Shown here: positions 34,571 through 44,632 of the stretch, in pieces
How positions within the stretch are numbered: the stretch's first letter is position 1
How the letters are laid out: every line of letters starts with the position of its first letter
Assembly (NCBI GenBank): GCA_964023205.1
Contig: OZ026834.1
Location: 28,682,756 to 28,746,755 of the forward strand
Direction: 5' to 3'
Length of the DNA: 64,000 nt
Source of the DNA: Lutraria lutraria
Taxonomy: Eukaryota; Mollusca; Bivalvia; Venerida; Mactridae
Translations under genes and position numbers: made by a program
The notes under the pieces: generated by a model
Seen by the model: the letters and a program-made list of their open reading frames with translations, nothing else
Databases searched by the model: none
Told to the model about the DNA's origin: nothing

Positions 34571-35679
34571 TGTGACGCTGACGGCCGGAACGTACTTTTT
34601 CATATCTCATGTTCAGTTACTTCCCTTTATGTTAAATTAGCATTTGTAATTCGTATCGAAATAGATTAGAGTTAAACCATTCGGACCTTGTTTTAGAACC
34701 TTCCAAAAGCATATATATGGCTAGATATATTTACAATCACTTAAATAGCGAATGATTCGACGTAGGCTGATAATATTATAGCGTACGAGTGATGGAAAAC
34801 TCGTACACGAAAGTTCAGTTATTGAACGCTTATTAAAAGTTGTGCAAGGTAGGCGCTTGCATATGTCACGGAGAAATACGAGGATTGGCGGTAGTTACCG
34901 AACGGTATTAGCCAATGGAAGCGCTGCAGGTGGTATATAAACCATTTTCGCAGGAGAAACTCTTTAGTATCGTTTATACTCACGTGAAAGCGACATCACT
35001 GTTTCAATTGACGGGGGCTTTGTCCGTATTACAACTACAAAATCTGTCTACTCGTGTTCTCATAGAAAGCTTAGCTATCGTGAGAGAGTTACAGATTAGC
35101 TAGTCTAGATACCGGGTCGTCGTCGAAAGATACAGCTGAGTTGGAACTTGTATTGTTAACTACTGGTTTGTAGTATACAAGTTGTGGCGCAACTCTTATT
35201 GCGCTCTGACTCATTTAGACTGTAGTTGATAGTCTATTTGAGGGTATATAGTTCTATACAGTAGGTATAGGCTGGTAGATATACCGGGTCGTCGTTGAAA
35301 GATACAGCTGAGTTGGAACTTATCGTCAGCTACGAGCTTGGTAGTATATATAAGTTGTGGCGCAAGTCTTGATACGCTCTAACTTATTTAGACTGTAGTT
35401 GATTGTCTATGTGAGGATACATGTAGTTCTGAATAGTGGTTCGTGTTGAACGCCATTAGTTTTATAAGTTTGGTCCCGTGTAATGAATTACGTTATATAG
35501 TGAAGTTCCATCCATTCGTTGTAAATATTGTATGTATAGTATATTGTTTTTGTTACCAATCAATTAGCCTAGGTAGGCCCGAGGAAAATTAGTATATCTT
35601 ACTGTATATATTGAGTTACAGCCCGGTTATAGGGTTGGTGATTATTGTATTAAGTGTATTGTGCTCGGTACACGTTACA
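34571..35679 (+). repeat. 5' LTR
   Basis: 1109 bp, TG...CA ends. Core promoter: CCAAT at 34911-34918 (gccaatgg) and TATA at 34934-34940 (tatataa). Inside is a tandem duplication of about 172 bp, starting 'accgggtcgtcgt' at 35111 and again at 35283. A 62-codon frame (34915-35103) overlaps the TATA box and is unlikely to be coding. Confidence 0.92.
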
Positions 35680-35681
35680 AT

Positions 35682-35701
35682 TGGTGGCAGCGCGGTGGGA
35701 T
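35682..35701 (+). promoter_or_regulatory. Primer-binding site, tRNA-Leu type
   Basis: Two bases after the LTR, TGGTGGCAGCGCGGTGGGAT is complementary to the 3' end of animal tRNA-Leu (…CCCACCGCTGCCACCA, from general knowledge), except for an extra CG pair of bases in the middle. Confidence 0.75.
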
Positions 35702-35794
35702 ACAACTAACTTTGTAAGTTAGGACTCACGTACTGACCGGCATTTATTTAAGGTCATTGTTTATATTAATTAGATACTTAGTAGTTACAGTAAG

Positions 35795-36790
35795 ATGTCG
35801 GAAATAGATTACTCTATGGATCTTTCTGATTCATTACGTCAGATAGCGGAGTTGAAGCGTGAAAACAGGGTGCTTAGGCTGAAGTTAGAAATTGAATCGT
35901 TGGAAAGAGAGGTTGATACAACAATGAGACTGTTAGATGCATACCCGCAACCTAAAGTATCAACTAGCATGGGTCAAGTATCTTTCCCACACCCACAAGC
36001 TAGCAGTACGCCGTATGGTCAGCAAGATAATAGTTCAAAAAGTAAGGTACAACATGTACCAACAGTAACAACACCAGTAAACAAGTCAGAGCTAATGAAT
36101 GCTGAGGCATCAGTTCATGAATGGGACGAATTTGTCACAATGAGGCCGAAAGTAGTTAGAATGGATGAAACTGCGTCTGTAAACAATCAAAGCACTGAAA
36201 GCGTCAAAAAGTCGAAGAACTTTATCAAGCCAGCAACATACGATGGGTCGAGCTCATGGATAGATTATAAAGCACATTTTGAGGCTTGCGTTGAACTGAA
36301 TGGTTGGACTGTTATACAGGCTGGGTTATATTTAGCTGTATCACTACGTGGCCAAGCTCAGGGTGTTTTTGGAAATTTAGACGGAAATAAGCAAAATTAT
36401 GAGAAATTGTCCAAAGCACTTGAAGAACGATTTTCTCCTCCTAATCAAACCGAGTTATACAGAGCACAGTTACGAGATAGGCGACGACGTGCTTCAGAAA
36501 CATTGTCAGAGCTTGGACAAGACATTCGTAGGTTGGCAAATCTAGCATATCCGTCTGCTCCAGCTGATGTGCGTGAAACACTTGCGATGGAACAGTTCAT
36601 TGATTCTTTGGTAAGCAAAGATATGAGACTAAGAATCAAACAAGCTAGGCCAGCATCTCTAAATGAAGCTGTGAGACACGCTGTCGAACTTGAAGCTTTT
36701 CAGAGAGCCGATAAGAATCACGATTCTCCCGGTTATGTGAGAGTTGTAACTACCAACAGATTTGGTAGAAAAGTTAAGGAACCTGTATAG
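35795..36790 (+). CDS. gag: Ty3/gypsy-type Gag polyprotein, 331 residues
   Basis: Structural capsid protein that would package element RNA in cytoplasmic particles. Residues 12-48 form a predicted coiled coil (LRQIAELKRENRVLRLKLEI). Residues 55-140 are low-complexity linker. Residues 143-306 match the retrotransposon Gag pattern: FIKPATYDG, then W..Y..HFE, LRGQAQ, LEERFSP, a basic RDRRRR and a terminal LNEAVRHAVELEAF. There is no CCHC zinc knuckle. The tail RVVTTNRFGRKVKEPV resembles the C-terminal end of many gypsy Pol polyproteins (RxGRxxKxP), which suggests the internal deletion removed nearly all of pol and fused its last codons to gag in frame. The ATG at 35795 is the first in frame. The frame is intact, so it is probably translatable. 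Confidence 0.9.
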   Translation: MSEIDYSMDLSDSLRQIAELKRENRVLRLKLEIESLEREVDTTMRLLDAYPQPKVSTSMGQVSFPHPQASSTPYGQQDNSSKSKVQHVPTVTTPVNKSELMNAEASVHEWDEFVTMRPKVVRMDETASVNNQSTESVKKSKNFIKPATYDGSSSWIDYKAHFEACVELNGWTVIQAGLYLAVSLRGQAQGVFGNLDGNKQNYEKLSKALEERFSPPNQTELYRAQLRDRRRRASETLSELGQDIRRLANLAYPSAPADVRETLAMEQFIDSLVSKDMRLRIKQARPASLNEAVRHAVELEAFQRADKNHDSPGYVRVVTTNRFGRKVKEPV

Positions 36791-37187
36791 TTACAAGATT
36801 TTGTGTACAGTATTTTCAGTATGAAAAGAAACTAAAAAAAATATATAAAAAAAAAAATTATAGCATTTGCTAGAATTATGATAAGTTAATTGTTGTTTTT
36901 GATTTTCACATGTAGTAAAAGATGTAACTTCGACATGTTGTAAATAATGTTGCTGTAGAAATGTACAAAATGTATATTAGTTTTAATGTTCACAGATAGT
37001 GGAGGATGGAACTTAATTATTATGTTTTAGTTGAAAGTATGTTTTGATTGAGTTTCATAGTTAGAAATATGGGACTGATATTGATGTTTTTTTTTTTTTG
37101 TGTGTGTGACTTTTACACATAGTTACTTTGATCAGCGTGTTGTGTATATGATACAAGCGGGACGCATGAAACCGGAGGCGTGGGTAG
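36791..37187 (+). other. Non-coding internal part and weak polypurine tract of the LTR element
   Basis: AT-rich with T runs. The last bases before the 3' LTR (ggaggcgtgggtag) are purine-rich enough to be the plus-strand primer, but the tract is imperfect. Confidence 0.6.
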
Positions 37188-38296
37188 TGTGACGCTGACG
37201 GCCGGAACGTACTTTTTCATATCTCATATTCAGTTACTTCCCTTTATGTTAAATTAGCATTTGTAATTCGTATCGAAATAGATTAGAGTTAAACCATTCG
37301 GACCTTGTTTTAGAACCTTCCAAAAGCATATATATGGCTAGATATATTTACAATCACTTAAATAGCGAATGATTCGACGTAGGCTGATAATATTATAGCG
37401 TACGAGTGATGGAAAACTCGTACACGAAAGTTCAGTTATTGAACGCTTATTAAAAGTTGTGCAAGGTAGGCGCTTGCATATGTCACGGAGAAATACGAGG
37501 ATTGGCGGTAGTTACCGAACGGTATTAGCCAATGGAAGCGCTGCAGGTGGTATATAAACCATTTTCGCAGGAGAAACTCTTTAGTATCGTTTATACTCAC
37601 GTGAAAGCAACATCACTGTTTCAATTGACGGGGGCTTTGTCCGTATTACAACTACAAAATCTGTCTACTCGTGTTCTCATAGAAAGCTTAGCTATCGTGA
37701 GAGAGTTACAGATTAGCTAGTCTAGATACCGGGTCGTCGTCGAAAGATACAGCTGAGTTGGAACTTGTATTGTTAACTACTGGTTTGTAGTATACAAGTT
37801 GTGGCGCAACTCTTATTGCGCTCTGACTCATTTAGACTGTAGTAGATAGTCTATTTGAGGGTATATAGTTCTATACAGTAGGTATAGGCTGGTAGATATA
37901 CCGGGTCGTCGTTGAAAGATACAGCTGAGTTGGAACTTATCGTCAGCTACGAGCTTGGTAGTATATATAAGTTGTGGCGCAACTCTTGATACGCTCTAAC
38001 TTATTTAGACTGTAGTTGATTGTCTATGTGAGGATACATGTAGTTCTGAATAGTGGTTCGTGTTGAACGCCATTAGTTTTATAAGTTTGGTCCCGTGTAA
38101 TGAATTACGTTATATAGTGAAGTTCCATCCATTCGTTGTAAATATTGTATGTATAGTATATTGTTTTTGTTACCAATCAATTAGCCTAGGTAGGCCCGAG
38201 GAAAATTAGTATATCTTACTGTATATATTGAGTTACAGCCCGGTTATAGGGTTGGTGATTATTGTATTAAGTGTATTGTGCTCGGTACACGTTACA
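37188..38296 (+). repeat. 3' LTR
   Basis: Collinear with the 5' LTR at a constant offset of 2617, without indels. Differences noticed: G/A near 34611/37228, G/A near 34989/37606, T/A near 35230/37844 and G/C near 35365/37982. It is followed directly by ATCC. Confidence 0.92.
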
Positions 38297-38300
38297 ATCC

Positions 38301-38886
38301 CATGATCTCGGATTTTTTCACGGAACCCCTCTGATTTTTCCGCAGACTCTTGAGTATATCCAGACTTGGTGTAAGCACCAGCAATGTCATTGTAATAGGG
38401 CTAAATAATGGCTTTTACTGCATTAATGTGATGTTTTGTCTCTCCCAAGTGACCTTTGTTAAGCTGATAGGACGGTTCAGAAAATGTGGTTTGTATTGAC
38501 TCGGATTTGTCCCAAAGAAAACTATCGTACTAATAAAGAACAAGAAGCAGTGTTTGTTTGATCAATGAATATTGTATTTTTATTAAACAGGAAATTATGC
38601 GATAACACATAGACAATAAGATTAATCAACTAAACTTTACTTAGTCATAGAACTATGTTCACATATTTTGGACACGCATTGCACTTTCGATTCATTTATT
38701 GTTTGCTATTTGACGAAATTGGATTCATAACGAAATTACATCCGTATTTGGTCAGGTTTACACATTCCCAACAATTCGTTCTCGGTACAAAGCCAGTAAC
38801 TTTTAAGCGCCAAGTAATTTTATAATACAATGTTCTATAACACAATATATCAGATGAAATGTATTCTACATAAAACATTCATTTTA
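38301..38886. other. Spacer between the LTR element and the tetranucleotide array
   Basis: No gene or repeat family recognised. Confidence 0.45.
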
Positions 38887-39234
38887 CGAACGAACGAACG
38901 AACGAACGAACGAACGAACGAACGAACGAACGAACGAACGAACGAACGAACGAACGAACGAACGAACGAACGAACGAACGAACGAACGAACGAACGAACG
39001 AACGAACGAACGAACGAACGAACGAACGAACGAACGAACGAACGAACGAACGAACGAACGAACGAACGAACGAACGAACGAACGAACGAACGAACGAACG
39101 AACGAACGAACGAACGAACGAACGAACGAACGAACGAACGAACGAACGAACGAACGAACGAACGAACGAACGAACGAACGAACGAACGAACGAACGAACG
39201 AACGAACGAACGAACGAACGAACGAACGAACGAA
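38887..39234. repeat. (CGAA)87 perfect microsatellite
   Basis: 348 bases, 87 uninterrupted units, followed by 'tcaatcaatca' (a drifted CAAT variant). Frames through it read as repeats of the peptide NERT or SFVR and are artefacts. Confidence 0.98.
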
Positions 39235-39467
39235 TCAATCAATCAGTGGAAATATTTTAGATTTGGAACGTAATTAATAATAATTATACAATATAAAAAT
39301 GATCTCAATTTTACAAATTACATGTATGCCATTGGTATCTTAACAATTATCAATTAAGATGAAAGAAATTACATTTTGTATTAGGTTCAAGAAATATTGT
39401 TTATAATCAATATGATATGGAATATGTTAACAATGTCAAATGAATAAACGGTTAAACTAAATTCATT

Positions 39468-39652
39468 TACAGTACAACCTCTCCAGAGTGGCCCTCTCTT
39501 GAGCAACAACCTCCCTTCAGCAACAGCATGATTTTTTCCCAGTACACGATTTAACCATTATTTAAATTCAACCTCTCTATAGCAACAACCTCTCAACAAT
39601 AAAGTAATTTTGTTACTCCAGAAGGGTGTTGCGTTACAGAGGTTGCACTGTA
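39468..39652. mobile_element. MITE, CAACCTCT family, complete
   Basis: TACAGTACAACCTCTCCAGA at the left and 'acagaggttgcactgta' at the right, TA at both ends. Internal 'agcaacaacctc' repeats on both arms. Confidence 0.8.
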
Positions 39653-39679
39653 ATTTCATTAAATCATAATATAGTAGAA

Positions 39680-39832
39680 TACAGTTATAGCGAATCACGC
39701 GAACAAAATAAATGCAACAAATTTATTATATTTATTTCATTGAAATAAAGAAGTGCTTTATCATGTCATGGAATAATAATTATTTCGCTATAAATCCGAG
39801 CTCGCTATAGTGGTCGCAGTGGTTTTACAGTA
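39680..39832. mobile_element. MITE with TACAGTTATAGCGA / TTTTACAGTA ends
   Basis: Left TACAGTTATAGCGAATCACG; right includes 'ctcgctatagtggtcgcagt' and 'ggttttacagta'. The right end reads CAGTA on the same strand, so the ends are only partly inverted. Lower confidence. Confidence 0.5.
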
Positions 39833-39985
39833 TTCAGAAATAATACAGATGTACCATTATCAATTTCTTGGTGTTTAAGTACGACTCAATAAATTTCGAT
39901 ACAAGTCAGAATCGAATATTTTATTTGTATAATAAAACTTAAATAAAAATCAATTGAATATATTTTTGGCAAAATGTAAAGCAAC

Positions 39986-40163
39986 TACAGTAAACCCCCT
40001 AAAACGGGACATCCTGAATCCGGAATTCCCTGAAAATCGGGTTTTTTTTCAAGTCTCATTTTTTCGGAATGTTTATCAAAAGCTCTCTGAATACCGGAAT
40101 TCTCCGAAAACTGGACTTTTTGGCCAAGTCCGGATGAGGTCCGGTTTTATGGGTTTTACTGTA
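39986..40163. mobile_element. MITE with TACAGTAAACCCCC / GGGTTTTACTGTA ends
   Basis: TA at both ends. Internal inverted 'ccggaattc' and 'tccgg' blocks (gaatccggaattccctgaaa; gaataccggaattctccgaa). Confidence 0.75.
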
Positions 40164-41138
40164 TACTATTATAATAATTATATACATGTACAAATGTTTG
40201 AAGTCAACAGTCGGCGAACAGTTATTATGATAATCTGCAGAATTCATGACATGATGACTACATGTATATGTATATTTAACCAATATACAACCAAATTAAT
40301 ATACCAGCAGCAAAAATGTGTCTAGCATTCATGTATGATCAAATATTTAGAATAACACATTTTTTATAAGCCCCGTTCACTGTGATATTCGTGAAGAAGC
40401 AACGTAAGGTTGATATTTATCAGTGTAGATAACCCACGTGCCTTTTGACGTCACAAATGTGTAGTGCGGGAAGCACTTTTTTCACGAAGCCAAACGAACG
40501 TACTGTACAGTACATGAGGGATTACGAACGACAACTCTGGGTACAGATTTGAGACAGCGAAATGAATTACGTGTCATCGCGCATGCGTGTTAACTCACCC
40601 CATCATGAAGTTCGTGCATCTTTTGTTAAGAAATCGTACACGCTGATCAATACAATAATTGTTGTAATTATTGTACAATAAGTACCAGTTTCATGTTCTT
40701 ACACTTATCTGTCGTGTGTCTGAAATCTGGGTGTGCGTTTGTGCCTTAGCAATGAATTAAGTGCATGCTTATCCATTATTCCTCATGAATTATCATCGAG
40801 GACTTTATACGACTGGTAGGCACTTAAATGATACACGAGCGATTATTCGCATCTAGCGTAGTCATTAACTTGTTCTGTGGAAGTGGTAATAAACGTGGCT
40901 ACAATGTCCAGTGATGCTATGCTGCAACCATTTTATTACAAGAATGGTTATTACAGGTTATAGGTTTGATTATAAGGACAGATGGTATATAAAAGAATGA
41001 TTGTCATTTCACGGGTTAATGACCTTAATTAGGAGTACATGTTTTTGTGTATAGCAACTGCTGAAAATATTATGTACATTTGATTGTTTATACTGGAATA
41101 CAACAGAATAGAATTAAAATAAATGTCGGATACAAGAA
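40164..41138. other. Intergenic DNA with a CRE-like site, no gene recognised
   Basis: A CACGTG E-box is at 40435 and a TGACGTCA octamer at 40447. No open frame or initiation context supports a promoter here. Confidence 0.45.
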
Positions 41139-41314
41139 TACAGTCAAACCTGTGAACAAAGGCCACACTTGGGAAAGATAAAATGCGGCCTTTATTGACC
41201 GATGGCCTTTATTCGAAAGTCATTTTATATTAGATAATCAATACCGGTTTTAACAGAACGGTCTGTTTTCACAGTGTGGTCTTCATTCATAGGTAGCCAC
41301 TAAACAGTTTTAAA
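41139..41314. mobile_element. MITE, CAGTCAAACCTGT family
   Basis: Starts tACAGTCAAACCTGTGAAC ('aacaaaggccacacttggga') and ends in degenerate 'ccactaaacagttttaaatg'. Confidence 0.7.
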
Positions 41315-41600
41315 TGATACTCTCCACTATTGATTTAGTATTTTAATGGAGTGCAACTGTACAAGTTATTGATATTCGTAAGATGTAGACAATACTGTAT
41401 GTGTCTAGTTACCCGACCTACCTTGATTTTCCCAGAGACCACAGACTTTGCATTAATTAGGCCCGAGGAACGGTTCATCTACTTTCTTTTATACCTTTCC
41501 GCACACTTACAAGAACAAAATCCCTACCTACCTGTCTATCCTATATCAAATGAGCATGTAACCATGCAGAAACAAACAATATTTTTACGCCTTATACATG

Positions 41601-41784
41601 TACAGAGTAAACCCTATGAACGGTCACCTCCGAACAACGGCCACCTCAGTCCCTGCTACAGCCAGTATACTTACAACCCAAATTGACTTTTTACTCTATT
41701 ATTTACGGTCTCAACAACAGCCACCTCCTCACAACAGCCATTTTTTCTTCCTATTGGTGACAGTTATGGAGAGGTTGCAATTAA
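41601..41784. mobile_element. MITE related to 16160-16337
   Basis: Left 'tacagagtaaaccctatgaa', right 'gttatggagaggttgcaatta'. Internal 'aacaacggccacctc' and 'aacaacagccacctcc'. Confidence 0.55.
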
Positions 41785-43336
41785 TATATATCGGTAACTA
41801 AGGTAAAGACAAAATCAGGGTAATCGAAACACAAGTGTTTGAACAACCGATCCTTTTCATTAAAAACTAGGACGGTCCATTTGTTTGATGATTGCATACA
41901 CTGACGTCGTACGTAACATGGACGATATATTGTATCAAGTAGAAACATCAAATTGATTCGTTCAATAATGGAAATTTGATTAACTTTGAAATCATAAACG
42001 TTAATGAAATAATTATGTACAAAAAATAATCACACGAAATCAAACATTACATAGCATATAATTAGTCCCAAAAGCCAAAAAGAAATCAAAACATCTGTAT
42101 TTGTCGAAATCAGGATAACTGAACACGTGACCCGCAGATTACAAAAATGGCACCTGCATAAAAATCGATCATATCTTTACATAATTTGGCCTAATCAGTC
42201 ATGTATTTCGGTAAGTAAAGTTTTGTTAGTTGGGTATATAAATTATTGCTTCATGTATACATGAACGTTTTCTTATCAAATCTTGGCTAATACAGTATGT
42301 CACGTGATTCGCCAGCCGTTCTCATCAATAATTAAATTCTAATAGAGACTTAAAGCCGTGTCTATCCGAAACAACAGTGTGTCTTTAAAGGCAATGAGCG
42401 GATAAAACATTAATCAATTTTCTCATTCCCGCCAGTGGATCACAATCGTAACTACTCGGGCATTTCCGTAACTGAGAAATACGAACTTTCTTTAGGCAGC
42501 CGCCGAGGAATTCCGACTGCAGTGGATCTTCAGCCTCCTATTGATGACGTCCGATAATAACTTAGATCTAAATGAACCCAACCAATGTGTTTTTGAACAG
42601 ACACAAGGTTAAATATTGAGTTATGAAGTCAAATGATGTCCCAGGTTTCTATGTATGTGTACTTTGACACATATTGTGAGACCGTGTTTATTCTGAAGTT
42701 TTAACAAATTGATATTGAAAGAATCCGATGAAGAATAATAAAAAAAATATTTCAACCTTAGACTTGGAAATACCTAAAGTTGTTTTGCAAATACATGTAG
42801 TCTCAAATGTAACATAAACCGGTTCCCGTTCCATGTTGCAGTGAACCAATGGCTATATGTACAGACAAGCCAACGGGAACCAGTTTAAAGTGTAACAATG
42901 TCTCAAAAGAAGACTAATCTTCAGTGTTTACTAAAATATGTTCTGCCGTTTCATAATATAATTATCAGGATATTCAAATATTTGTAATCAGCTTCTTATG
43001 CTATATTTTTTTTTTGAAAAAAAGATCTTTAATCTGCTGAATCTATGACGTTTCCAAAAAATGTACAATATAAGTATTAATTTCAATTCAAATCTTTATT
43101 ACGCAATACACGGCCAGCGCCCTATATATTACATTGTCATTGTTAAATTAATTATATATTAAGAACAACATGGATAATGATGAATTACAAAAGCGTAACA
43201 TGTCCTATATGATACGACGACAACAAAATCAAAATAATTTATCTTTTACTAAGTTCATGAAATTGTAATTTTCTGCTGCGGTAATACAAAATGTTTAAAA
43301 AGCAACGACGCCGCCTAGAAAATTTAAATAAGGCGG
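41785..43336. other. Unassigned DNA downstream of the globin gene
   Basis: Contains one copy of the 'CGTAACTACTCGGGCATTTC' motif (42448) and an inverted pair 'ggttcccgttcc / ggaaccagttt' (42822-42893). No coding sequence. Confidence 0.5.
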
Positions 43337-43623
43337 CCTGGGTCCGTATTCACAAAGCATCTTAAGTAATTTTTTAACTTAAGTTATATTTTTCCTTAAA
43401 TTCGACTTTTTCCTTTACTCTTTTGTACTAATATAAAGAAGGAAATCACAATAATATGATTTTATCTTAGTTCTAAAGATGCCAATTATGAAAATGATAA
43501 TTCATTTTCACACTTTTGATGACTGGTTTACAAACTTTTACCATGAAAAAAATTTACTCTTAAGTAAAAATTTCGACTTAAGTTAAAGAAAATCTTAAGA
43601 TGCTTTGTGAATACGGACCCTGG
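43337..43623. mobile_element. MITE with GGGTCCGTATTCACAAAGCA inverted ends
   Basis: Left gggtccgtattcacaaagca plus tcttaag; right cttaagatgctttgtgaata plus cggaccc. The 27-base arms are perfect, and the inner parts (acttaagtt) also pair. AT-rich interior, no ORF. Confidence 0.88.
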
Positions 43624-44467
43624 CGTGTAGGGAAAAATCAACTGTAATTACATGTAGCAGTAAAAGAATGTTTGACCAATGTCACAGCCTCCTCTAGGAC
43701 TGGTCTCCTGGATTTCCGACATACAAAAAAATGTATTCATAAAAGTTTAGACACATATATTTGATAAAATGATACACCCGTCTGGACGAGTGTTTATAAT
43801 GATATGACATTCATATTAATGGTTAAAAAGAATACGAACAGCATCAGAACCATGTATTCTGATTTCTATCGCTGCAAATATAAATAAATGATATGCAAAA
43901 AATCGAACACAAACAAATTAGACAAATCCAGCAACACTTACGCCGCTGCAAAAATAATCTATAACTCCATTACCAAAAAAAAACACAAAAAAAACATCTA
44001 AATACAAACAGACATCATGATAGCATGTGAGTTATTGTACACAGCTCAAATACCGCTGACTGACATTGGCATTACCACATGTTTTCAAGCTTGTAATTCA
44101 TGTCTGTTTTTATAAAATGAACATACATGTACATGCTCTAGCAGTGACGGTGTAGTAGTCATCTGCGTGGAACACTACAATGATTATCTGGTATAAAAAC
44201 GCATTTACCAGCGATGACATACTCCGAAAGCGTCCGGATAATGTATGTACATGGACCAAAGAAAGCGGTGTGATGATTTGATTCGGTTACGAATGTAAGA
44301 TGCGCTGTACAACTTGCTTATCGACGTTACCATCCAAAAGCCATCCAAACTAAGAATCCAAACGTCCTTCCATCGCAGGATAGTGTCAGCGTATGTTATC
44401 TCAATTTGAACCGTAATGAAACTTGACTATATTCCTCAAATTTAATAACTATCCCGTGATACTAGTA
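43624..44467. other. 3' flank of the globin gene
   Basis: Likely 3' UTR and downstream DNA. No other feature recognised. Confidence 0.45.
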
Positions 44468-44632
44468 TCAGGTAGAATTGGTCCCACTAGAAGTCCCTAG
44501 AGCTTCATTAAGAGCCTTTTCTAGGTGATCTAGAATGAAACGAATTATCAGTCTGTATATGCAATCCATGTTGTCAGTGTATCTGTCATCTAGTGTTAGC
44601 TTCACCGCTCTCAGAAACGGCTCTTCAATTCT
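44468..44632 (-). CDS. Globin final exon, helices G and H
   Basis: 55 codons including TGA. The acceptor is tttcacttcag|AGAATTGAA, phase 0. RIEEPFLRAVKLTLDDRYTD is helix G and the start of the GH turn. CIYRLIIRFILDHLEKALNE is helix H. A short Ser/Thr/Gly tail follows. It is separated from the previous exon by 17,231 bases. Confidence 0.88.
   Translation of the reverse strand, partial: RIEEPFLRAVKLTLDDRYTDNMDCIYRLIIRFILDHLEKALNEALGTSSGTNST

Larger units (their letters stand above)
34571..38296 (+). mobile_element. Complete non-autonomous, gag-only LTR retrotransposon
   Basis: 3726 bp: LTR 34571-35679, internal 35680-37187, LTR 37188-38296. The LTRs start TGTGACGCTG and end CGTTACA. The 4-bp ATCC lies on both sides (34567-34570, 38297-38300). 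The internal part has a tRNA-Leu-type primer site and one 331-codon Gag ORF. No protease, reverse transcriptase, RNase H or integrase is present. The two LTRs are both 1109 bp and differ at about four sites by eye, so the insertion is very recent. Movement must depend on enzymes from a related Ty3/gypsy element (inference). It resembles TR-GAG elements known from plants. Confidence 0.93.

Noticed and set aside
34915..35103. 62-codon frame present twice (also 37532-37720)
   Set aside because: It lies in each LTR across the TATA box. Conservation simply reflects LTR identity.
35795..36790. Domesticated Arc-like Gag gene
   Set aside because: It is flanked by near-identical LTRs and a target duplication, so it is a recent transposon copy rather than a host gene.
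38830..39273. Long open frames of NERT or SFVR repeats
   Set aside because: They are translations of the (CGAA)87 microsatellite, open in several frames on both strands.
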